Positions 54,001 through 61,230 of a stretch of 64,000 bases of DNA are shown in pieces. Numbering within the stretch: the stretch's first letter is position 1; the number at the start of each line of letters is the position of its first letter. The notes beneath the pieces are model-generated. The model did no database searches, was not told where the DNA came from, and worked only from the letters and a program-made list of their open reading frames with translations. Origin of the DNA: Cryobacterium cryoconiti (GTDB taxonomy: Bacteria > Actinomycetota > Actinomycetes > Actinomycetales > Microbacteriaceae); assembly GCF_004403065.1 (NCBI RefSeq), contig NZ_SOHA01000042.1, positions 39,953-103,952 on the forward strand, written 5' to 3'. The position numbers were made by a program, and so were the translations under genes.

Positions 54001-55885
54001 CGCCGAAGGAGTCGGCCAGGAGCGCGCCGGTCGTGATCGGGTCCACGCCCTCGGGGTAGTTGAGGCCCAGGTCGTAGAGGTAGAAGGCGCGGCCGTCCGC
54101 GGTCTCGATTTCGAAGGGCACCTCATCGAGCACCTCGATGCCGAGGTTCTGCAGGAACGGCAGGATCTGGCTGAGGCTCTTGGGCTCCATCATGTAGAGC
54201 TTGATGCGGGCATCCTCTTCCGGGATCTCCCCGGCACCGGTGGGCAGGTAGACGTAGAGGCCCGGGCGGGCCGTGCCCACGCCGGCGCGGAGGGCGTCCT
54301 GCGCGGCGGCGTCGGCCGCCTCGAACCGGCCGATGTCCTGCAGGGCGTTCTCGATCTCGTAGTCCACCCGGTAGCTGGCGGGGAAGGCCTCGGCCCACAG
54401 GTCGGACAGGCGCTCCGCCTCATCCACCGGGCGGCTCTCGCGCAGCTGCTCACTGAGACCCTCCGACCAGGAACGCACCGCCATCACCAGGCGGCGTTCC
54501 AGCGCGGCGGCGTCGACGGAGACGGCCGGGGCGTCCTTCGGCAAACGGATGCGGAAGAACAGCCGGGCGAGGGCGGATTCCGTCATGCGGGCTTCGAAGT
54601 CGACGGACTCCGCGGTGAAGGTGACCCGCAACTCCTCCTCGATCCGCAGGCGCACGGCGGTCGTGTAACGGTCACGCGGCAGGTAGACCATGGCGGTCAT
54701 GAAACGGCCGTAGACATCCGGTCGCAGGAAGAGCCGGGTGCGGCGCCGTTCCTGCAGGCGCTGGATGGCGAGCGCGGTGGTCAGCAGGGTGGGCACGTCG
54801 ATCTGGAACAGCTCGTCGCGCGGGTAGGTTTCCATGATCCCCATCAGGTCCTTGCCGCTGTGCGACCCGGCCGGGAACCCGGCCTGGGTCATCACGGCGT
54901 CGACCTTGTCGCGCAGGATCGGAACGTCGCTCACGGAGCTGGTGTACGCGGTGGCGGCGAACAGGCCGATGAAACGGCGTTCTCCGACGACTCTGCCCTC
55001 GGTGTCGAAACTCTTGATGCCGATGTAGTCGAAGTAGGCCGGACGGTGAACGCTGGAGCGGGAGTTCGCCTTGGTGATCACCAGGGCGGCGCGTTCGCGC
55101 GCCTTCTGGCGGCCGGCATCCGTGAGGTGCTGGATCTGGTGGCCGTCATCCTCGGACCGCAACAGCCCCAGGCCACTGCCCTCGCGGATGACCAGCACGT
55201 CTTCGCCGTCGACGGTCTCCAGGTCGTACTCGCGGTAACCGAGGAAGGTGAAGTTGTCGCCGCCCAGCCAGCCCAGCAGCTCCTGAGCCTGCCGGATGTC
55301 CTCGATGCCCTCGGCGTGGGCCACCTCGTCGAGCGCAGCGGCGATCTCCTGGGCCTTCAGGGTCATCGCCGGCCAATCCTCCACGGCGGCCCGCACATCG
55401 CCGAGCACTTTCAGCAGGCCGGCCCGGAGGCGCACCTGGGCCTCGTCGGTGGCGCGGTCGATCTCGATCGCGATCCACGATTCGCGCTGGCTGGCGTCAT
55501 CTTTCGCGGCGGTCGCCGACACGCGGGCGGCGCTCTGCAGCTCGTGGCTGTCACGGTCCCGGGCAACGACCAGCAGCGGGTGCACGACCAGGTGGATGGC
55601 GGCGTGCTGCCGCACGATCTCGGCGGTGACCGAGTCGACCAGGAACGGCATGTCGTCCATGACGACGTAGATGACGCTGCGATCGGATTCGTTCCGGATC
55701 TCGACGCGGGCGGCGCCCGGCATCCGGTCCCGGGCGACCTGCCAGTGCTGCAGGGCCCGCGTGCGCAGCAACTCCACGTCGTAGTTCTGGCGGTCTTCGC
55801 CCGCGAGGTGCTCGTAGTAGTCGAGGAGGAAAGCGTCGAGCGTGTCTTGCGGGGGCAGACCCGCACGGGTGGACTCAGACGTCAT
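51089..55885 (-). CDS. NAD-glutamate dehydrogenase, large (GDH-180) type
   Basis: A 1598-residue enzyme that converts glutamate to 2-oxoglutarate and ammonia using NAD+. The start is ATG 55885 with GGAGG upstream. The long N-terminal regulatory region (about 1-690) contains ACT-like segments ([25 protein letters not shown]). The catalytic domain has [36 protein letters not shown] with the substrate lysine, [18 protein letters not shown] and LDNSAG-like [19 protein letters not shown]. The C-terminal helical region completes the family length. Such enzymes are usually allosterically controlled and used for catabolism. Confidence 0.95.
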   Translation of the reverse strand: [1598 protein letters not shown]

Positions 55886-56126
55886 TGAAAAATAGCCTCC
55901 ATCAGATATCCGGCTTCCGCGTCGTTGCGGTCACCGTCGAGCCGTGGGTTCTCCGACGCGAACGTGGGCCCCCCATCCATCGTAGTTTTGTTCCGCTGAT
56001 CCGCCACTCGCCCGTCGGCGGGTCCCCGAATCGGGCGCGCGAGAGTCACCTTTCCGGTCGAGAGTGCCCGTTCTACCGGTCACTCTCGACCGGAACGGGA
56101 ACCCTCGGCGCTCGTAGGATGGGCGG

Positions 56127-57104
56127 ATGCGCGCGATTCTGATCGACTCCCCCGGCGGCCCCGAACGACTCACCCTCACGACGGTGGCCGACCGTGCGGT
56201 CGGGGCCCGGGACATCCGGATTCAGGTGGCCGCGGCGGGCGTGAACCGGGCGGATGTCGCGCAGCGGCAGGGCAGCTACCCCTCGCCGGCCGGCGCGCCC
56301 GAATGGCCCGGGCTGGAGGTGTCCGGGGTGGTGATCGAGGTCGGCGACGCCGTCACCCGGTTCGCGCGGGGCGACCGGGTGTGCGCCCTGCTCGCGGGCG
56401 GCGGTTACGCCACCGAGGCCGTTGTGCACGAGGATCTGGCGTTGCCGGTTCCGGATTCCGTCGACCTGGTCGAGGCCGCCGGGCTGCCCGAGGCGCTGGC
56501 CACGGTCTGGTCGAATGTGTTCCTCTCCGCCGGGCTGGCCGCGGGCGAGACCCTGCTCGTGCACGGCGGGGCCAGCGGCATCGGCACCACCGCCGTGCAG
56601 CTGGGCGTGCTGGCCGGCGCCCGGGTGGCGGTGACGGCCGGGTCGGCGGAGAAGCTCGCGGTGTGCCGCAGTCTGGGCGCGGAAATCCTGATCAACTATC
56701 GCGAGCAGGATTTCCCGGCCGAGATCGCCGCCGCCACCGACGGGCACGGCGCGGACGTGATCCTCGACATCATCGGCGGCTCCTACGCGGCCCGCAATGT
56801 GGCGGCACTCGCCGTCGACGGCCGCATCATGGTGATCGCCAACCAGAGCGGCGAGCACGCCGACTTCAACCCGTTCCACCTGATGCTGAAGCGCGGTCGC
56901 TACTGGGGCACCACCCTCCGGGCCCGTCCGTTCGAGCAGAAAGCTGCGATCATGCAGGCCCTCCGCACGGATGTCTGGCCCTGGCTCGAATCCGGCCGCA
57001 TCCGCCCGGTGATCGACAGCACTTTCCCGTTCGAGGCGGCCGCGGAGGCCCACCGCCGGCTGGAGGCATCCGTTCACGTGGGCAAGATCCTCCTAACCCC
57101 CTGA
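56127..57104 (+). CDS. NAD(P)H-quinone oxidoreductase, PIG3-like zinc-free MDR
   Basis: A 325-residue medium-chain reductase. It starts MRAILIDSPGGPERLTLTTV and has the quinone reductase features GVNRADVAQRQGSYPSP, NVFLSAGLAAGETLLVHGGA, then the nucleotide-binding GGASGIGTTAVQLG and INYREQDF. The zinc-ligand Cys/His residues of alcohol dehydrogenases are missing, as expected for this class (TIGR02824/PIG3). It probably reduces quinones with NADPH. It faces away from the glutamate dehydrogenase gene. Confidence 0.92.
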   Translation: MRAILIDSPGGPERLTLTTVADRAVGARDIRIQVAAAGVNRADVAQRQGSYPSPAGAPEWPGLEVSGVVIEVGDAVTRFARGDRVCALLAGGGYATEAVVHEDLALPVPDSVDLVEAAGLPEALATVWSNVFLSAGLAAGETLLVHGGASGIGTTAVQLGVLAGARVAVTAGSAEKLAVCRSLGAEILINYREQDFPAEIAAATDGHGADVILDIIGGSYAARNVAALAVDGRIMVIANQSGEHADFNPFHLMLKRGRYWGTTLRARPFEQKAAIMQALRTDVWPWLESGRIRPVIDSTFPFEAAAEAHRRLEASVHVGKILLTP

Positions 57105-57174
57105 CCCTGCCTCCGTCCGGCCCCCCGCCGGCCCCGGCCCCCTGCCCCCTGCCCCCTGCCGACCCGGCCCCCGG

Positions 57175-57255
57175 GCATAACTCCTGCAATTCGGCTGCGA
57201 ACGGCCCATTTTCGCCCGTTTCGGGGCTCTCCCGAAGAATCTGCAGGAGTTATGC
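57175..57255. repeat. Intergenic palindromic element 2 (14-bp outer arms, inner hairpin)
   Basis: Outer arms GCATAACTCCTGCA (57175-57188) and TGCAGGAGTTATGC (57242-57255) are exact complements, and pairing can continue as ATTC/GAAT past a one-base bulge. Inside, AACGG and CCGTT flank a TTTTCG-containing loop, followed by GTTTCGGGGC. Compared with the minus strand of the element at 28477-28562, the core matches (GAAC-R-GCC, TTTTCG, GTTTCGGGGC, AGAATCT), with AACAG/CTGTT there against AACGG/CCGTT here. Confidence 0.85.
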
Positions 57256-57359
57256 ACGCACGGCTCAGCCACTGCCACCGGGCCGGGCCCGCACGCCCTG
57301 CTACCGTGAAGGCTCACGTCCTCCCGGCCGTTGATCCCCACCGGATAGGAACCACCCGC

Positions 57360-57560
57360 ATGAAGAACTGGTCCTTCAACACCTGCGCGATCGCCGGGTT
57401 CAGTTTCAGCACCTTCGCGGTGGCGCTGGTCATCTTCAATGCGGTCACGGCCAGCCAGTTCCTCACCCCGCTGTTGACTCTGGCGGGGCTGTCCCTGCTG
57501 ATCGGCGGCGCGCTCTCGGTACGCGCCCACTTCCTCTGGTCCCGCGGCGGCAGCCGCTAG
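57360..57560 (+). CDS. Small two-helix membrane protein of unknown function
   Basis: A 66-residue protein from ATG 57360 (MKNWSFNTCAIAG), with GATAGGA upstream. Two hydrophobic segments, FSTFAVALVIFNAVTA and LLTLAGLSLLIGGALSV, are separated by SQFLTP, and the C-terminus is basic (RAHFLWSRGGSR). I do not recognise a named family. It lies alone between the quinone oxidoreductase and the convergent EEP gene. Confidence 0.65.
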   Translation: MKNWSFNTCAIAGFSFSTFAVALVIFNAVTASQFLTPLLTLAGLSLLIGGALSVRAHFLWSRGGSR

Positions 57561-57570
57561 CTGCCGACGC

Positions 57571-57600
57571 TCCGGGCACCGTTCCGGGCACCGTTCCGGG
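57571..57600. repeat. 12-bp tandem repeat at a convergent junction
   Basis: TCCGGGCACCGT occurs twice, followed by a partial third copy (TCCGGG then TGCCG). It fills the 45-bp gap between the small membrane protein and the EEP gene. Confidence 0.8.
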
Positions 57601-57605
57601 TGCCG

Positions 57606-58352
57606 CTAGATGACGAAGTTGCCGCCGGGGGCGCGCTCGACCTCGGCCAGGCTGGCCGGGATGTTCGTGGCGTTCACCGGCTCGTCGCTGTAGGTGGACG
57701 TGACCAGGATGGGCAGGTGGTCGGAGGTGCCCAGCGGCAGCGTTTCGACGCTGTCGATGGTCAGACCGATGGAGGTGGCCAGGTCGAAGTGGCCGCGGAA
57801 GAACTTGTACCGCGTGTAGGTGCGGGTGTCGCTCAAGGTGAGGTCGTAGCCGGACTGGGTGACGTGGTCGCCGAGGCGCCCCTTGAAGATGGGGTAGTTG
57901 TAGTCGCCCACCATCAGGGTCGGCAGGCCCGGGCCGAGCAGGTTCAGTTCCTCGTGCGCGGTACGGATCTGGTTGCGCCGCAGGGAATTGAGCGCGGTCA
58001 GCGGCGCGGCATGGAACGACGCGACGACGAGCTCGCGGTGGGCCACGATATCGGTCAGCCGGGTGCCGATCAGGCGCTCGTGCGCGGGAGTCAGAACCCG
58101 GTCGTGCAGCGACTTCTTCAACGCGAAGGTCTGGGTCTTCTCGTTGGTGAACCGGTCTTTGCGGTAGTAGATCGCCAGGCCCAGGCGATTGCGCACGGTG
58201 GAGTCGGCCAGGTGCAGACGACCGATCTCCTCGGGAAGTTCCAGGGTGTCGCACTCCTGCAGACACAGGACGTCCGGATCGTAGTGATCGGACAGGGCGA
58301 TGAGCTCTCCACTGGCACGATTTTTGCGGAGGTTGTAGCTGATGACTTTCAC
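57606..58352 (-). CDS. Endonuclease/exonuclease/phosphatase (EEP) family protein
   Basis: A 248-residue EEP-fold phosphodiesterase. The GTG at 58352 (VKVISYNLRKN) is chosen because AAAAAGG lies just upstream; a further-upstream start is possible. Catalytic motifs are in order: SYNLRKN, CLQECDTLELP with the metal-binding Glu, ASFHAAPLTALNSLRR, VGDYNYP and TSDHLPILVTS with the Asp-His pair. It has no signal peptide. Members cleave DNA, inositol phosphates or lipids; the substrate is not fixed. A CGACT x3 repeat lies in its leader. Confidence 0.88.
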   Translation of the reverse strand: MKVISYNLRKNRASGELIALSDHYDPDVLCLQECDTLELPEEIGRLHLADSTVRNRLGLAIYYRKDRFTNEKTQTFALKKSLHDRVLTPAHERLIGTRLTDIVAHRELVVASFHAAPLTALNSLRRNQIRTAHEELNLLGPGLPTLMVGDYNYPIFKGRLGDHVTQSGYDLTLSDTRTYTRYKFFRGHFDLATSIGLTIDSVETLPLGTSDHLPILVTSTYSDEPVNATNIPASLAEVERAPGGNFVI

Positions 58353-58365
58353 GACTGACCTTTTT

Positions 58366-58383
58366 CGACTCGACTCGACTCGA
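58366..58383. repeat. CGACT pentamer repeat in the EEP gene leader
   Basis: CGACT is repeated three times and followed by CGA, directly upstream of the EEP ribosome site on the minus strand. Confidence 0.8.
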
Positions 58384-58470
58384 TGAACACCCACCCAGCC
58401 TACGTTTGCGACGGCGAAATGCTATATCGGCAGGGTGAATTCTCGGTGACGCCCGTGCGAGACTCGGGGC

Positions 58471-59043
58471 ATGAAGCAGGATGCGATGGGCCCGGTTACG
58501 GTGACAGCCACGGTGGAGTCGGTCAGCCGCGATGACCGGCACCGCTTCAGCAAGGCCACGGTGCCGGGCATCCGTTTGATCGCCGGATTCGGGGTGGAGG
58601 GCGACGCTCACGCCGGAACCACCACGCAGCACCGCTACCTGGTGCGGACGGATCCGACCCGGCCGAACCTCACCCAGGTGCACTTCCTGGCCGCCGAATT
58701 GTTCGACGAGCTGCAGGGCGCCGGCTTCGAGGTCTCCGCCGGTGAACTGGGCGAGAACGTCACGACCCGCGGGCTGGATCTGTTCAGCCTTCCGCGGGGC
58801 GCCCGGCTTCGGCTCGGTGCCGACGCCGTCGTGGAGATCACCGGGATGCGCAACCCGTGCTCCAAGATCAACGGCCTGCAGAAGGGCTTGATGAAACGCC
58901 TGATCACCACGGATGCCTCGGGCCAGGTGATCCGCAAGGCCGGCATCATGGGCGTCGTCATCGTCGGCGGAACGGTTTCGCCCGGCGACGGGATAGTGGT
59001 GGACGTGCCGTCCGGGGAACAGGTTGCGCTCGGCGTGGTCTGA
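58471..59043 (+). CDS. MOSC domain-containing protein
   Basis: A 190-residue MOSC protein. The core includes RLIAGFGVEGDAHAG, TQVHFLAAELFDEL, GELGENVTTRGLDL, and EITGMRNPCSKINGLQKGL with the conserved cysteine that binds the sulfur of molybdenum cofactor or metal-sulfur cargo. Members act in Mo-cofactor sulfur chemistry or detoxification of N-hydroxylated compounds. A start at ATG 58471 or 58483 is possible. It precedes the heliorhodopsin gene by 75 bp on the same strand. Confidence 0.9.
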   Translation: MKQDAMGPVTVTATVESVSRDDRHRFSKATVPGIRLIAGFGVEGDAHAGTTTQHRYLVRTDPTRPNLTQVHFLAAELFDELQGAGFEVSAGELGENVTTRGLDLFSLPRGARLRLGADAVVEITGMRNPCSKINGLQKGLMKRLITTDASGQVIRKAGIMGVVIVGGTVSPGDGIVVDVPSGEQVALGVV

Positions 59044-59118
59044 ACGCGGCGACGCCTACGGGGAGCCGGGGCCGGGATCCTGCTATTCTCGGCCTCACCC
59101 GCCCGTTAAGGAGCCACG

Positions 59119-59919
59119 ATGGCACGCAAGACGTACACCACAGATCAGAAGATCTCCCGCCTCAGGATCTACAACATCGTGGCCGGCTCCCTGCACCTCG
59201 TGCAGGCTCTCGGCTTCGCCTACGTGCTCACCCTCCTCAGCACGCAGGTCACCTTCGCGGTCACCGCCGACTACCTGTCCGGTCCGCCCGGCGTGCCGCT
59301 GCCGCCCGAGCGCGTCACGCTCTTCGACGTCAACGTGGGTATCGGAGTCGTCTCCTTTCTGGCCCTGTCGGCCTTCTTCCACTTCCTGATCTCGTCGCCG
59401 AAGTTCTTCCCCCGCTACGCGGCCGGCCTCAAAGCCAACCGGAACTACTTCCGCTGGGTCGAATACTCCCTGAGCTCCTCGATCATGATCTGGCTGATCG
59501 CCCAGATCACGGGAATCACGGATATCGCGGCCCTGTTCTCGATCTTCGCCGCCAACGCCGCCATGATCATGTTCGGGGCGTTGCAGGAAAAGTACGAGAC
59601 ACCCGGCAACGGCAAGTTCCTGCCCTTCATCTTCGGGTCGATGGTGGGGGTGGTGCCGTGGGTCGTCATCCTGATCTACTTCATCGGCCCCGGCTCGACC
59701 AGCGAGGCCGAACCACCGGCCTTCGTCTACGGCATCATCATCTCCCTCTTCCTGTTCTTCAACACGTTCGCGGTGAACCAGGTTCTGCAGTACCGCCAGA
59801 TCGGTGGTTGGCGCGACTACCTCCGCGGCGAGCGCGCTTACATCACGCTGAGCCTGGTCGCCAAAACCGCGCTGGCTTGGCAGGTCTTCTCCGGAGCGAT
59901 CATCCCGGCCCTCACCTAG
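59119..59919 (+). CDS. Heliorhodopsin
   Basis: A 266-residue, seven-helix retinal protein of the heliorhodopsin family, whose N-terminus faces the cytoplasm, opposite to type-1 rhodopsins. The Schiff-base lysine is K249 in LSLVAKTALAWQVFSG. The single counterion is E115 in FRWVEYSLSSSIM, with R112 beside it, and the serine run follows as in other members. A long first loop (TFAVTADYLSGPPGVPLPPE) is typical. The start has TAAGGAG upstream. Heliorhodopsins have a slow photocycle and no proven ion pumping; sensing or enzyme regulation is proposed. No retinal-synthesis gene is in the window. Confidence 0.95.
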   Translation: MARKTYTTDQKISRLRIYNIVAGSLHLVQALGFAYVLTLLSTQVTFAVTADYLSGPPGVPLPPERVTLFDVNVGIGVVSFLALSAFFHFLISSPKFFPRYAAGLKANRNYFRWVEYSLSSSIMIWLIAQITGITDIAALFSIFAANAAMIMFGALQEKYETPGNGKFLPFIFGSMVGVVPWVVILIYFIGPGSTSEAEPPAFVYGIIISLFLFFNTFAVNQVLQYRQIGGWRDYLRGERAYITLSLVAKTALAWQVFSGAIIPALT

Positions 59920-59923
59920 GGCA

Positions 59924-59959
59924 GGCGCCCGCGTCGGGTTCTCACGGCGGGCGGGCGCC
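59924..59959 (+). terminator. Hairpin after heliorhodopsin
   Basis: GGCGCCCGC (59924-59932) pairs with GCGGGCGCC (59951-59959), 4 bp after the stop. No T-run. It should separate heliorhodopsin from the downstream GyrI-like gene. Confidence 0.6.
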
Positions 59960-60056
59960 CTACCGCGGGCCGGACGCGGGGACTACATTGGGGGCCGTCG
60001 GCCTCGGCCGAGGTCGGCATCCGTTGTCAGTCCCAGCCACCGGCGAGGAGCCCACG

Positions 60057-60512
60057 ATGAAAGCCGAACGAATCCAACTCGAACCGCGCACCCTGGTGGG
60101 CGTGCACGAAACGCCCCGAATGGATAACCTCACCGAGTTCATGGGGCGGGCCTTTGAGACCGCCGCCACCGAGATCGGCAAGCAGGGCGCCCACCCGGCC
60201 GGCCCTCCGATCTCGATGTATCACGGCGTACCGACCGACACCGTGGACGTCACGGCCGGGTTCCCCGTGGCCGAGCCGGTCACGCCGACTCCCGGAGTGG
60301 TGGTCGAGACGCTGCCGGGCGGCCCGGCGATAGAAGCCATCCACACCGGGTCGTACGACACCCTGACCGAGACCTACGCCGAACTCACCGTCTGGCTCAC
60401 GGAGCAGAAGCTGACCCTTTCACCCGATATGTGGGAGGAGTACGTGGTTGGCCCCGACACCGAACCGGACCCCGCCAAATGGCGGACCCGGATCGTGTTC
60501 CCGCTGAGCTGA
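60057..60512 (+). CDS. GyrI-like small-molecule-binding domain protein
   Basis: A 151-residue single-domain protein from ATG 60057 (MKAERIQLEPRTLVGVHET), behind GAGGAG. The GyrI-like/BltR effector fold is shown by the paired halves: VGVHETPRMDNLTEFMGRAF, ISMYHGV, then VVETLPGGPAIEAIHTGSYDTL and WEEYVVGPDTEPDPAKWRT. The second Glu in YVVGPDTEPDP is the common cation-ligand position. These proteins bind or hydrolyse small cationic compounds or protect gyrase. It follows heliorhodopsin on the same strand behind a hairpin. Confidence 0.88.
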   Translation: MKAERIQLEPRTLVGVHETPRMDNLTEFMGRAFETAATEIGKQGAHPAGPPISMYHGVPTDTVDVTAGFPVAEPVTPTPGVVVETLPGGPAIEAIHTGSYDTLTETYAELTVWLTEQKLTLSPDMWEEYVVGPDTEPDPAKWRTRIVFPLS

Positions 60513-60542
60513 GCGGGGGGCGAGCAGCGCGAGGCGGCGAGG

Positions 60543-60662
60543 CGGGTCTCGACAGGCTCGACCACCGGTGCAGGCTCGACCACCGGTGCAGGCTCGACCA
60601 CCGGGTCTCGACAGGCTCGACCACCGGTGCAGGCTCGACCACCGGTGCAGGCTCGACCAGCG
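60543..60662. repeat. Two 60-bp repeats of the CTCGACCACCGG family
   Basis: Each 60-bp unit contains one TCTCGACAGGCTCGACCACC followed by two GGTGCAGGCTCGACCACC copies. Two units stand head to tail, and the final copy ends in CCAGCGG. The core is identical to the array at 39577-39790, 21 kb away. It lies between convergent genes. Confidence 0.9.
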
Positions 60663-60668
60663 GCGGCA

Positions 60669-61058
60669 TCAACGGCGGCGGGGGGTGATCACGTCGAGCC
60701 GGCGGCTGACGACGGTTCCGTCGGCCCAGGCGGCGGCCAGTCGGATCAACGCGTCGACGGCCGTCGGCACGGATGTGCGGGTGCGGCAGGAGCACCACCC
60801 CGCCGCCTCGAAGCTGGCCCGCAGCGCCACCTCGTAGTCGTCCCGGGTGAACCCCGGGATCTCCCGCACGACCGCTGTCGTGGTGGTGCCGTCAGAACTG
60901 AAACCCGAGAACAAGCGCCCGCACGGGCACCGGCCGTTCGGATTGGCCGCGCTGGTCGGGCACGGGTCGAGCATCCACACGAGTTCCCCCGGGATGCAGC
61001 TCGTGAAGTCCCGCGGGTGCGCGCCCTGGGTTGCCTCGGTGGCCACTAGAGCCTTCAT
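60669..61058 (-). CDS. Small Cys-rich protein (possibly DUF7715 family)
   Basis: A 129-residue soluble protein from ATG 61058 (MKALVATEATQGAHPRDF), chosen because GGAG lies 6 nt upstream; four further residues are possible. Cysteines occur in TSCIPG, DPCPTS, GRCPCGRLFSG and GWCSCRTRTS, enough for a metal site. The order ATEATQG, GELVW, CGRLFSGFSSDGTTTTA recalls an actinobacterial family I believe to be DUF7715, of unknown function; this name is from memory. It is monocistronic by spacing. Confidence 0.65.
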   Translation of the reverse strand: MKALVATEATQGAHPRDFTSCIPGELVWMLDPCPTSAANPNGRCPCGRLFSGFSSDGTTTTAVVREIPGFTRDDYEVALRASFEAAGWCSCRTRTSVPTAVDALIRLAAAWADGTVVSRRLDVITPRRR

Positions 61059-61154
61059 CGTCTTCTCCATATTCTCGGCACGAGTGTCTGTGAGTAGATA
61101 CGAATCACGCTAGGTGCAGCCACCGACACTGGGCCGCTCGGCACAGCCCTGACG

Positions 61155-61218
61155 CGGTGAGACGACAGGTTTGAGGGGTCGACGGATGCCGCCACCCCTC
61201 AAACCTGTCGTCTCACCG
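61155..61218 (-). terminator. Very long hairpin: 25-bp perfect stem, 14-base loop
   Basis: Positions 61155-61179 (starting CGGTGAGACGACAGG) are the exact reverse complement of 61194-61218. The loop is CGACGGATGCCGCC. It lies 12 bp downstream of the alpha/beta hydrolase stop, so it could end that transcript. The stem is much longer than a normal terminator needs, and it recalls the palindromic elements at 28477 and 57175 but has no shared core. Confidence 0.75.
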
Positions 61219-61230
61219 GCAATGCCGGCC

